Assembly (NCBI GenBank): GCA_902805915.1
Contig: CADCUO010000081.1
Location: forward strand, 1 to 39,380
Direction: 5' to 3'
Source of the DNA: an uncultured Propionibacteriaceae bacterium
GTDB taxonomy: Bacteria > Actinomycetota > Actinomycetes > Propionibacteriales > Propionibacteriaceae
DNA: 39,380 nt
The notes beneath the pieces were generated by a model. That model was not told the origin of the DNA. It saw only the letters and a program-made list of their open reading frames with translations, and did no database searches. Made by a program: the position numbers and the translations under genes. This document shows, one piece after another, positions 32,547 through 39,380 of this stretch. Position 1 is the stretch's first letter. The number at the start of each line of letters is the position of its first letter.

Positions 32547-35500
32547 TCGACGACCTGCCGGCCGACACCCTGGGCCGGGCAGCTGGTACGGAAGGCGCAG
32601 TAGCGGCACTGGGTCCCGATCCTGGCTGAGAAGTCCTCGTGCCGGATCACCTCTGCCGCCTGGGCGAGCCTCCGGTGCACCCAGGTCCGCTGGGCAGCCG
32701 ACTCATCGACGGCCGCTGCACCGGCCCCATCGGTGACAGTCGAGGCGGCCAGCCCGGGTCCCGGTACGGCGTCGGAGACCGGGAACGGCACGTCCTCCAG
32801 CGACGGTTGGTGGAACACCTTCGGATAGCCGCTGGCACCGTCGGCCAGCCGGAGGTACACCAGCTCGGCGCCACCTGGCCGCGCGTCCGGGCCCGCCACC
32901 TCGGCGAAGGCGCCCTGCTGCACGGCCAGCTGGTAGACGCCGAGCTGGTCCTGGACGGCGACGTCGGCAGCCGCCGGTGCTGCCCGCGAGGTCTTGAAGT
33001 CGACGATCCTGACCCGACCGTCGGCGTCGCGCTCGACCCGGTCGGCCGTACCGGTGAGGTGTACCCGTTCACCGCCGAGGTTGATCTCGGTGGAGAACGG
33101 CACCTCGGTGCCCAGCAGCTCACGGTCGGCGCGCGTCTCCTGCCACGTGGCGAAACGCTCCAGCGTGGACTCGGCCTCGATCCGCTCCACCGCAGACAGC
33201 CACTTGGCGTCGAAGTCGAGCTGGTCCCACACCAGCTCGAGGTGTTGCGATAGCTGGTCGACGTCGACTGCCACCTGGGCGCCGTGCTGGGCCAGTACGT
33301 GCACCACCGACCCGAAGCTCGCTGCGGTGCCACGGGCCGACTCGGCTTGGGCCTTGCGAGCCAGGAACCACTGGCGTGGGCAGGCCAGGACATTGGCCAG
33401 CTGGCTGCCCGAGAGCCGAACCGGCTCGCCAGGAGCAACGACGGGTTGGTCGGCGTCGCTGAGGTCGCGCATCCCCCACCAGCGGCTGGGGTTCGCTGCG
33501 GGCACCAGTGAGCGCCCGTCGTCGTCGGTGGCGTCGGCGAGTCTGGCCAGCCGGACCGCCGCCTGTTCCCGTACGCTGGCCGGCATCTCGGGGTCGACGC
33601 TGACGCTGCGGAGCTCACCGACCAGCGCGGACAGGGAGAGCGGCCGGCGGGGACGACCTGCCAACGGGCGCACCGGCACACCGAGCTCAGTGAGGAAGCG
33701 GGACGGTTGATCGCCCTCGCCTTCAGTTCCCGACACCGCTGTTACGACCAGTCGGGAGCGGGCTCTGGTGCAGGCCACGTAGAACAAGCGCCGCTCTTCG
33801 GCGATTCTGGTGGCGGTCGGCACCATCTCGGCCAGACCGCGCCGGCTCAGCCGGTCCGGCTCCAGCAAGGACCCTCGGCGCCGCACGTCCGGCCAGCTGC
33901 CTTCCTGAACCCCGGCGACCACCACCAGCTCCCACTCCAGCCCTTTGGAGCGATGCGCGGTGAGCACCCGAACACCCATCCCACGCAGCTCAGACTCCCT
34001 AAGGGTGTCGGCCGGAATCTGCTGTGCCTCCACCTCCGCAAGGAAACCCGTGACGCCGCGGAGGCCGGACACCTCCTCGGATCGGGCGGCGACGTCGAAC
34101 AGGGCGCACACGGCATCCAGGTCACGGTTGGCACGGCGACCGGTGTCGCCGCTCATCCCCGCTTCCTGCTGGAGTCGTTCCGACCAACGGGTTGTCGACC
34201 ACATCAGCCACAACACCTGTTCGGCGGTGCCGCCGTCCGCAATCAGGCGTTCCGCCTGGAGCAGCAGACCGGCCAGCTTCCGAGCGGCGTCGGTCTCGAC
34301 CGTCTCGGCGCAGTCATCCAACAGCTCCGGATGGCGGATCGCCCGCGCCACCAGCTCCGCCGAGAGTCGCGGCAGGCCGGTACCGGCAAGCTCGGTCCGT
34401 TCGGCCTGCCGCAACATCCGACCGAGGCGGCGGATGGCCATGCTGTCCAGACCGCCGAGCGGTGACATCAGCAGCGCATGCGCCTCATCGGAGCTGAGGC
34501 TCCGGCCACGCGCGGCCACCTGCAGGGCCAACAGCAGCGGCCGTACCGCCAGCTCATTGGCAAGTGGAATCTCGTCGCCGGCGACCTCCACCGGCACCCC
34601 AGCGGCTGTCAGCGCTCTGCTGAGCCCGGGAATGGTACGGCGGCCGGAGCGGACCAGCACTGCCATCTCAGACCAGGCCAGACCGTCACGCAGGTGCGCA
34701 CTACGCAAGATCTCGGCGATGTGCTCGGCCTCTGCTCCCTCGCTGACACAGGTGAAGACGTCCACCTTGCCCTTGCTGATGCCGGGGGCGACCTCGGGCT
34801 GCCGGAACCGGGCGAATACCTCAGCCGGCAGTGCCCGCGGCACCCCGAGACGGCCGGCGACGCTGCGGCTGGCCGTCAACAGGTTGATCCCGAAACGCCG
34901 GGTCTGACCAAGCGCAACTACCGGCGCGCGCTCCCCACAACGGGTGAGAAAGACATCGGGGAAGTCGAGGATCCCACGCGCCTCTGCACCGCGGAACCCG
35001 TAGATGGACTGGTCTGGATCACCCACCGCAACTACGTCCCTGCCGTCGCCGGCGATGGCGGCCAGCAACCGGACCTGCGAAGGGTCGGTGTCTTGGTACT
35101 CATCGACGAAGACGCAGCCGATCTCGCGTCGCAGGGTGGCGGTGATGTCGGGGTCGGTGAGCAGGATCCGGCACCGGTGCACCAGCTCGGCGTAGTCCAT
35201 GACCTGCTCGGCGTCCAACACATCGAGGTACTCGTCGAAGAACTGGCCGACGCTAACCCATTCCGGCCGTCCCACGGCGTCGCCTGCGTCGATCAGGTCC
35301 TCAGGGTCCATGCCGAGCTGGCGCGCCTTGGCCAGCACGGCGCGTACTTCGGAGGCGAATGCCCGGGTGGGGAAGGCCCGTTCCAGCGCGGCCGGCCAGT
35401 CGGCGCGCTGGGTTTCCCGGCTGCCGCCGAGGATCTCGCGAACCCGGAACTCCTGCTCGGGTGCGGTTAGCAGCCTGATCGACGGGGCGTAGGCCTGAGA

Positions 35501-35830
35501 GTCGGAGAACCGGCGGACCAGCGCATGGCAGAACCCGTGGAACGTCATCGCCATAGGAGTCACCATCGAGCGTCCCAGCCGGGCTGTGATCCGCGTCCGC
35601 AGCTCGGCCGCAGCCTTCCGGGAGAAGGTCAGTACCAAGATCGAGTCCGGGCTCATCCCTCGCTGCTCGATCCGGTGCACCACCGACTCGACCACAGTGG
35701 TCGTCTTGCCGGTCCCCGGCCCCGCGAGCACGAGCAGCGGCCCGGACTGGTGGTCGACGACTGCCTGCTGGTACTCGTCCAAGACCGGTGGCGCGAGGAG
35801 GGTGTGCGGGGTGCGGATCAACTGGTACAT
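32543..35830 (-). CDS. adnA: AdnA-type helicase-nuclease with Fe-S nuclease domain
   Basis: 1095 residues. Motifs are LAGPGTGKT (about 35-43), CVFVDEYQDTDPSQV (II), AVGDPDQSIYGFRGA (III), VLTAHRSKGLEWELVVV (V) and LFYVACTRARSRLVV (VI), so the motor looks intact. The nuclease has GTADRVERDADG, RIVDFKTS and QLGVYQLAV. One Cys in LACPRQWF and three in QCRYCAFRTSCP near the C-terminus form the Fe-S staple of AddB/AdnA-type nucleases. With AdnB it makes the actinobacterial heterodimeric double-strand-end resection enzyme. ATG at 35830; the 107 bp upstream contain a CTGACA/TGTCAG dyad. Confidence 0.9.
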   Translation of the reverse strand: MYQLIRTPHTLLAPPVLDEYQQAVVDHQSGPLLVLAGPGTGKTTTVVESVVHRIEQRGMSPDSILVLTFSRKAAAELRTRITARLGRSMVTPMAMTFHGFCHALVRRFSDSQAYAPSIRLLTAPEQEFRVREILGGSRETQRADWPAALERAFPTRAFASEVRAVLAKARQLGMDPEDLIDAGDAVGRPEWVSVGQFFDEYLDVLDAEQVMDYAELVHRCRILLTDPDITATLRREIGCVFVDEYQDTDPSQVRLLAAIAGDGRDVVAVGDPDQSIYGFRGAEARGILDFPDVFLTRCGERAPVVALGQTRRFGINLLTASRSVAGRLGVPRALPAEVFARFRQPEVAPGISKGKVDVFTCVSEGAEAEHIAEILRSAHLRDGLAWSEMAVLVRSGRRTIPGLSRALTAAGVPVEVAGDEIPLANELAVRPLLLALQVAARGRSLSSDEAHALLMSPLGGLDSMAIRRLGRMLRQAERTELAGTGLPRLSAELVARAIRHPELLDDCAETVETDAARKLAGLLLQAERLIADGGTAEQVLWLMWSTTRWSERLQQEAGMSGDTGRRANRDLDAVCALFDVAARSEEVSGLRGVTGFLAEVEAQQIPADTLRESELRGMGVRVLTAHRSKGLEWELVVVAGVQEGSWPDVRRRGSLLEPDRLSRRGLAEMVPTATRIAEERRLFYVACTRARSRLVVTAVSGTEGEGDQPSRFLTELGVPVRPLAGRPRRPLSLSALVGELRSVSVDPEMPASVREQAAVRLARLADATDDDGRSLVPAANPSRWWGMRDLSDADQPVVAPGEPVRLSGSQLANVLACPRQWFLARKAQAESARGTAASFGSVVHVLAQHGAQVAVDVDQLSQHLELVWDQLDFDAKWLSAVERIEAESTLERFATWQETRADRELLGTEVPFSTEINLGGERVHLTGTADRVERDADGRVRIVDFKTSRAAPAAADVAVQDQLGVYQLAVQQGAFAEVAGPDARPGGAELVYLRLADGASGYPKVFHQPSLEDVPFPVSDAVPGPGLAASTVTDGAGAAAVDESAAQRTWVHRRLAQAAEVIRHEDFSARIGTQCRYCAFRTSCPAQGVGRQVVE

Positions 35831-35893
35831 CAGAGCTTTCTGCAGCGTTTCGTGGGCGAGAGCCGGTGTGTGCTCCCATTTGATCAGGGCGGA

Positions 35894-35911
35894 CTGACAA
35901 TCTCGTGTCAG
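35894..35911. promoter_or_regulatory. Dyad upstream of adnA
   Basis: CTGACA (35894-35899) and TGTCAG (35906-35911) are perfect complements with a 6-base spacer. It lies 64-81 bp before the adnA start codon. On the minus strand the second arm overlaps a TTGTCA that could be a -35. It resembles a small operator; no factor is identified. Confidence 0.4.
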
Positions 35912-35937
35912 ACGCTCCGGTCGTCGGTGTCCTCGCC

Positions 35938-36729
35938 TCAGAAGCGTCGGTTGGCCAGCACTGGCAGGGCCCGGCGGACGGCGTCAACCTCGGCGATATC
36001 AATATCGACCACCAGCAGATCCGGCTGCCCGTGAAGGGCAGCGAGAACGGTGCCGAGTGGTGAGATAACCGCGCTGTACCCAACCCCGGTGGGGGCCGAA
36101 CCCGCCGACGTCACCCCCACACTCGCTGGGTCCGCCTGTCCACAGGCAGCAACGAAGGTGGTGCAGTCGAGCGCCCGCGCTCGGGAGAGCAGCTCCCACT
36201 GCTCGATCTTGCCGGGTCCAGCGCCCCAGGAGGCGCACAGGCAGATGAGCTGTGCGCCGGCGTCGGCCAAGGTGGTGAACAGCCCCGGGAACCGGACGTC
36301 GTAACAAGTGGCGAATCCCACCCGCACTCCCCCGATCTGGGCTACCAGCGGTTCTGCTCCCGGTGCGACCGTGTCGGACTCGGTGAAACCATAGGCGTCG
36401 AACAGGTGGATCTTGTCGTAATGTGCGTCCACGTCAGTGCCGACGACAAGCAGTGTGTTGCGGACCCGACCGTCGCCAGCCGGCGTGAACATGCCGGCGA
36501 CCACCGCCACCTGGTGCTGCTTGGCGATCTGACGCACCTGATCACCCCACGGTCCGTGCACGGGCTCCGCGACGTCGGTGAGCGACCGCCCGAAGCAACG
36601 CATGGTGGCCTCCGGGAAGACCACCAGCTCGGCGCCCCGGTCGGCGGCGCGGGCAACCTGGTCGGCCACCTGACCGAGGTTCGCCGACGGGTCGGCACTA
36701 CTGAGGATCTGGGCCAGCGCAATGCGCAT
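35938..36729 (-). CDS. Carbon-nitrogen hydrolase (nitrilase superfamily)
   Basis: 263 residues, the usual length for a single-domain nitrilase-fold amidase. The catalytic triad is complete: E40 (VVFPEAT), K106 (HYDKIHLFD) and C142 (FATCYDVRFP). The YDVRFPGLF context and overall layout fit omega-amidase/NIT-like hydrolases such as those acting on deaminated glutathione or 2-oxo acid amides; the true substrate is not clear. It lies downstream of serB with a 71-bp gap on the same strand and upstream of adnA by 107 bp. Confidence 0.9.
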   Translation of the reverse strand: MRIALAQILSSADPSANLGQVADQVARAADRGAELVVFPEATMRCFGRSLTDVAEPVHGPWGDQVRQIAKQHQVAVVAGMFTPAGDGRVRNTLLVVGTDVDAHYDKIHLFDAYGFTESDTVAPGAEPLVAQIGGVRVGFATCYDVRFPGLFTTLADAGAQLICLCASWGAGPGKIEQWELLSRARALDCTTFVAACGQADPASVGVTSAGSAPTGVGYSAVISPLGTVLAALHGQPDLLVVDIDIAEVDAVRRALPVLANRRF

Positions 36730-36800
36730 AGGGTGTGCCTCCTCGATCGGCTCGGCTCTCGTAGTCGGCCTGGTTGGCGGGGGGTGCAGTGGTCGGTCCC

Positions 36801-38018
36801 TCAGCGCAGCGCCGTCTCCTCAGTCGGCTCAGTACGCTCAACGTCCACGCCGCGGATACCGAGCATGAACAAGATGGCGTCCAGATAGGGCACCGACACC
36901 GTCGTATCGGCGCGTTGGCGGACCATCGGCTTGGCGTTGAATGCTATCCCGAGGCCGGCTGCGGCGAGCATGTCGAGGTCATTGGCGCCGTCACCGATCG
37001 CCACCGTCTGGGACAGCGGGACACCCTCCGCTCCCGCGATCTCAGCCAGCAGCACAGCCTTGCGGGCGCGGTCGATGATCGGCCCCTTGACCTCACCGGT
37101 GAGAACTCCATCCACCACCTCGAGTGTGTTGGCATAGGCGTGGTCGAGCTCGAGCTCGGCCTTGAGGGCGTCGGTGAACTGGGTGAAGCCGCCGCTGATG
37201 ATGGCGACCGCGAACCCGAGCCGGTGCAACGTACGTACGAAGGTACGGGCGCCCGGCGTCAACCGGATCGGAGTCCGGGCACGCTCGATGGCAGCCAGGT
37301 CCAGCCCCTTCAGCAGCCGTACCCGCTCACGGAGCGAGGCTTCGAAGTCGAGCTGGCCCGCCATGGCTCGCGCGGTGATCTCTTGGACGGCTGCCCCGCA
37401 GGATGCCTCCTCTGCTAGCAGCTCGATCACCTCGTCCCGGATCAGGGTGGAGTCGACGTCCATCACCACCAGCCGCTTCGCCCGCCGCTCCAGCCCATTG
37501 ACCTGAACGGCGATGTCGATGCCATGGGCTCTGGAGACTTCGACGAGCCGGAGCCGCATGGCGTCCACATCGTCGGCGATCACAACCAGGTCATATGCGG
37601 TGACGGGCTCGGTAGCCAACCGGACTATGCGGTCGATGTTGCCGCCGGTTTCAGCGATGGCGTCCGCAACCGCGGCCAGCGTCGCGGGTGACAGTGGTCG
37701 TCCCAGCACGGTGACGGCGTGGCGCGGCAGCAGCGCGCGGGTCGAGTGTGCCTGGACCCGTTCGAAGTCGACGGTGAGGTCGTGGGTGAATCCCCAGTAC
37801 AAGATGTCACGGACCAGCCCGTCGGCGGCACCGTCGAGCCGGACTAGCACGTCGAGGGTGAGCCGCTCCCGAACGACCAGCTGCTCCATGTCCTCCAGGA
37901 CCGCTCCTGCGGCACCGAGCAGGGTAAGCAGGTCGCGGGTCAGCCGCGGCCGGTCAGCTCCGGACACCCGGATCAGCAAGGGGCTGTCAACGCCATGATC
38001 GGGCAGTTCGAGGCTCAT
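36801..38018 (-). CDS. serB: Phosphoserine phosphatase SerB (ACT-HAD)
   Basis: 405 residues, as in M. tuberculosis SerB2. The first ~170 residues hold tandem ACT-type regulatory domains (LIRVSGADRPRLTRDLLTLL and AVTVLGRPLSPATLAAVADA). The HAD domain follows with catalytic D187 and D189 in VVMDVDSTL, the VAIISGGFT motif and AIGDGANDLDML for metal. It removes phosphate from L-phosphoserine, the last step of serine synthesis, in the cytoplasm. ACT domains suggest serine feedback. The start overlaps the pirin stop (ATGA). Confidence 0.93.
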   Translation of the reverse strand: MSLELPDHGVDSPLLIRVSGADRPRLTRDLLTLLGAAGAVLEDMEQLVVRERLTLDVLVRLDGAADGLVRDILYWGFTHDLTVDFERVQAHSTRALLPRHAVTVLGRPLSPATLAAVADAIAETGGNIDRIVRLATEPVTAYDLVVIADDVDAMRLRLVEVSRAHGIDIAVQVNGLERRAKRLVVMDVDSTLIRDEVIELLAEEASCGAAVQEITARAMAGQLDFEASLRERVRLLKGLDLAAIERARTPIRLTPGARTFVRTLHRLGFAVAIISGGFTQFTDALKAELELDHAYANTLEVVDGVLTGEVKGPIIDRARKAVLLAEIAGAEGVPLSQTVAIGDGANDLDMLAAAGLGIAFNAKPMVRQRADTTVSVPYLDAILFMLGIRGVDVERTEPTEETALR

Positions 38019-38752
38019 GCCGCCATCTCCCAGACCAACACCTCAGCCGGTGACACGCCCCCGGTCAGGCGCAGCTCCGCGGCACCGGTGATGCGGAGGG
38101 AGTCTCCGGTGGAGAGCCGACCCACCGTCTCGCAGCTGAGATCGCCGCTGGCCACGTACAAGTGCAGGAGTGGCGCGGGTGGAAGTTGTCGGTTCTGGCC
38201 GGGTTGGAGGGTCGTCACCCACAGGGTGGAGCCTGCCGACGCCAGAGTGACAGCTGCGTCCGTCCGAGTGCCGGATGCCACTGGTACCCAGCCTCGGTCG
38301 AGGTCGGCCAGATCCACTTCCCGCTGTGAGTAGGAGGGTGGCAGTCCCGGCTGGTCCGGGCGTACCCACATCTGGACGAAGTGCACCGGGACTTGCGGAT
38401 GCGAGGGATCGATCCGGTACGCGTCGTTGCGCTCCGCGTGGACGATGCCGGCGCCGGCACTCAGCCGCTGCGCCAGACCGGGGTGAACGATGCCGGAATG
38501 GCCGCGCGAGTCGGTGTGCACCAAGGAGCCGGACAGTACCCAGGTGACGATCTCGGCGTTGGCATGCGGGTGGTCATCGAAGCCCGACCCAGCCCCGAGC
38601 AGCTCGTCGTTGTTCGCCAGCAACGCCCCGTGCCCCACGTTGCCAGGGTCGTAGTGGGCGCCGAAGGAGAAGGTGTGCAGCGACTGCCCCCAGCTGGTCT
38701 GGGTAGCGAAGCGGTCGGCTGCGCGCCGAACCGTGATCGTCGGTGCAGTCAC
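38015..38752 (-). CDS. Pirin family protein
   Basis: 245 residues, two-cupin pirin fold. The metal-site His/Glu pattern is visible in DDHPHANAEIVTWVLSG and GAGIVHAERN. Bacterial pirins include quercetinase-like dioxygenases and proteins that bind enzymes; which applies here is open. The start is a GTG at 38752, divergent from the DUF427 gene 30 bp away, so the two promoters overlap. It overlaps serB by 4 bp. Confidence 0.9.
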   Translation of the reverse strand: MTAPTITVRRAADRFATQTSWGQSLHTFSFGAHYDPGNVGHGALLANNDELLGAGSGFDDHPHANAEIVTWVLSGSLVHTDSRGHSGIVHPGLAQRLSAGAGIVHAERNDAYRIDPSHPQVPVHFVQMWVRPDQPGLPPSYSQREVDLADLDRGWVPVASGTRTDAAVTLASAGSTLWVTTLQPGQNRQLPPAPLLHLYVASGDLSCETVGRLSTGDSLRITGAAELRLTGGVSPAEVLVWEMAA

Positions 38753-38770
38753 GACTTCAGTATCTCCGTC

Positions 38771-38776
38771 TACGCT
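38771..38776 (+). promoter_or_regulatory. Candidate leaderless -10 of the DUF427 gene
   Basis: TACGCT (TANNNT) is followed by six bases and then the ATG at 38783, the spacing of a leaderless actinobacterial transcript. No Shine-Dalgarno sequence precedes the ATG, which fits. Confidence 0.4.
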
Positions 38777-38782
38777 GGCGCT

Positions 38783-39283
38783 ATGTGGAGGCGTCCAAGT
38801 CCAGATCCTGCGCTACCTGGGCAGGAGTCGGTCTGGGAGTACCCGCGGCCACCGGCGATGCGGGCGTCCACCGAGCACATAACGGTCACCCTTGGCGGTG
38901 TGGTGATCTGTGAGACTGATCACAGTTTGCAGATCCTCGAGACCTCCCATCCGCCGACCTACTATCTGCCTCGGGAGACCTTTGTGGAGGGCTCTCTGCA
39001 GCCCGTACCTGGTTCCTCGTTCTGTGAGTGGAAGGGTACGGCCGGCTATCTCGACCTTCGCGGCGGCGACCAGGTGGCGCCCCGCGCAGCTTGGTTCTAT
39101 CCCACGCCGGCAGCGCCGTACACCGATCTGGTGGACCACATCGCGCTCTATCCGCAGCTGATGGATCAGTGCAGTGTCGACGGCGAAGTGGTGACGCCGC
39201 AACCAGGTGGCTTCTACGGCGGCTGGATCACCTCGAAGGTCAGCGGGCCGTTCAAGGGAGTTCCCGGGAGTAATGGCTGGTGA
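38783..39283 (+). CDS. DUF427 family protein
   Basis: 166 residues from the ATG at 38783; the much longer open frame upstream is antisense to pirin. Family signatures are ETSHPPTYYLPRETF, FCEWKGTAGYLDL and the closing GGFYGGWITSKVSGPFKG. It is a small beta-rich soluble domain of unknown function, common in actinobacteria. It follows a candidate leaderless promoter. Confidence 0.88.
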   Translation: MWRRPSPDPALPGQESVWEYPRPPAMRASTEHITVTLGGVVICETDHSLQILETSHPPTYYLPRETFVEGSLQPVPGSSFCEWKGTAGYLDLRGGDQVAPRAAWFYPTPAAPYTDLVDHIALYPQLMDQCSVDGEVVTPQPGGFYGGWITSKVSGPFKGVPGSNGW

Positions 39284-39322
39284 GAGGCCTGTCGGCCGAC
39301 CAATGCGGTGTCCGGTGGAACT

Positions 39323-39380
39323 GTGAAGGTTGACTACGTCGAACTGGTGCTGTCCGCGGTGGAGTGCATTCCGCCGGGCC
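39323..39380 (+). CDS. Start of an alkyltransferase-like (MGMT/Atl family) gene, cut by window end
   Basis: From the GTG at 39323 the frame reads VKVDYVELVLSAVECIPPG to the last base. This is the typical N-terminus of MGMT-type DNA-binding alkyltransferase-like proteins (YVE.VL..VE.IPPGRV). GGTGGA lies four bases upstream; a GTG at 39308 is an alternative. The syntenic mycobacterial gene (Rv3204) is of this family. Only 19 codons are seen. Confidence 0.6.
   Translation, partial: MKVDYVELVLSAVECIPPG

Noticed and set aside
31302-32603. 433-codon + strand ORF opposite adnB
   Set aside because: It is a codon-bias shadow of adnB, with no domain of its own. The same applies to 24114-25346 (-) opposite recB, 7947-9236 (-) opposite the DUF2342 gene and similar frames.
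38381-38782. Long N-terminal extension of the DUF427 gene
   Set aside because: It is antisense to pirin; DUF427 homology begins after 38783.
1-39380. Mobile element, prophage or integrated plasmid
   Set aside because: No transposase, integrase, phage structural or Rep gene, no tRNA, and composition looks even throughout.

Overview
The window is a stretch of a high-G+C actinobacterial chromosome. A WhiB-family regulator, a PPA1309-family protein, a mycoredoxin, UvrD2 with an HRDC domain and AdnAB-type helicase-nucleases are all actinobacterial hallmarks. Gene order and strand closely follow the Mycobacterium tuberculosis Rv3193c-Rv3204 neighbourhood as I remember it (UPF0182, PDZ protease, DUF2342, ABC1 kinase, WhiB7, UvrD2, Mrx1, NudC, AdnB, AdnA, alkyltransferase-like). 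Protein flavour suggests a Propionibacteriaceae relative, but that is only an impression. No tRNA, rRNA, insertion sequence, prophage or CRISPR array was seen.

Layout. Positions 1-2236 (+) hold an M16 peptidase pair, the first cut by the window edge. Positions 2325-7271 (-) are a tight operon reading moaE, PDZ/Lon-like protease, PPA1309 protein, UPF0182 membrane protein. Positions 7509-9628 (+) hold a DUF2342 zincin-like protein and a Nudix hydrolase. Positions 9632-12066 (-) hold a DUF2332 protein, a DUF2064-like protein and an M48/YgjP-type metallopeptidase. Positions 12067-13333 carry only one 52-residue zinc-ribbon protein. The rest of that segment is structured DNA: a DnaA-box-like cluster, two strong inverted repeats, a terminator, an array of eight 24-bp dyad repeats and an exact DnaA box. 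Positions 13334-15719 (+) hold a ThiF/E1-like protein and an ABC1 kinase.

Positions 15901-19056 (-) read uvrD2, then a long leader, whiB7 and a candidate 27-residue ORF coupled to it. The leader has a long candidate upstream ORF and two mutually exclusive hairpins. On the + strand come mrx1 and a recC-recB-recD operon with ATGA overlaps (19163-28198). Converging on it from the - strand is adnA-adnB-nudC (28263-35830). Upstream of that, still on the - strand, are a nitrilase-family hydrolase, SerB and a pirin (35938-38752). A DUF427 protein and the start of an alkyltransferase-like gene (+) close the window.

The genes centre on genome maintenance and stress. UvrD2, RecBCD and AdnAB make two complete double-strand-break resection systems plus a repair helicase in about 19 kb. 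Mrx1, NudC and WhiB7 add redox, NAD/RNA-cap and antibiotic-stress functions. The less expected material is non-coding: the 24-bp array, the paired hairpins, the DnaA-box cluster and the whiB7 leader.
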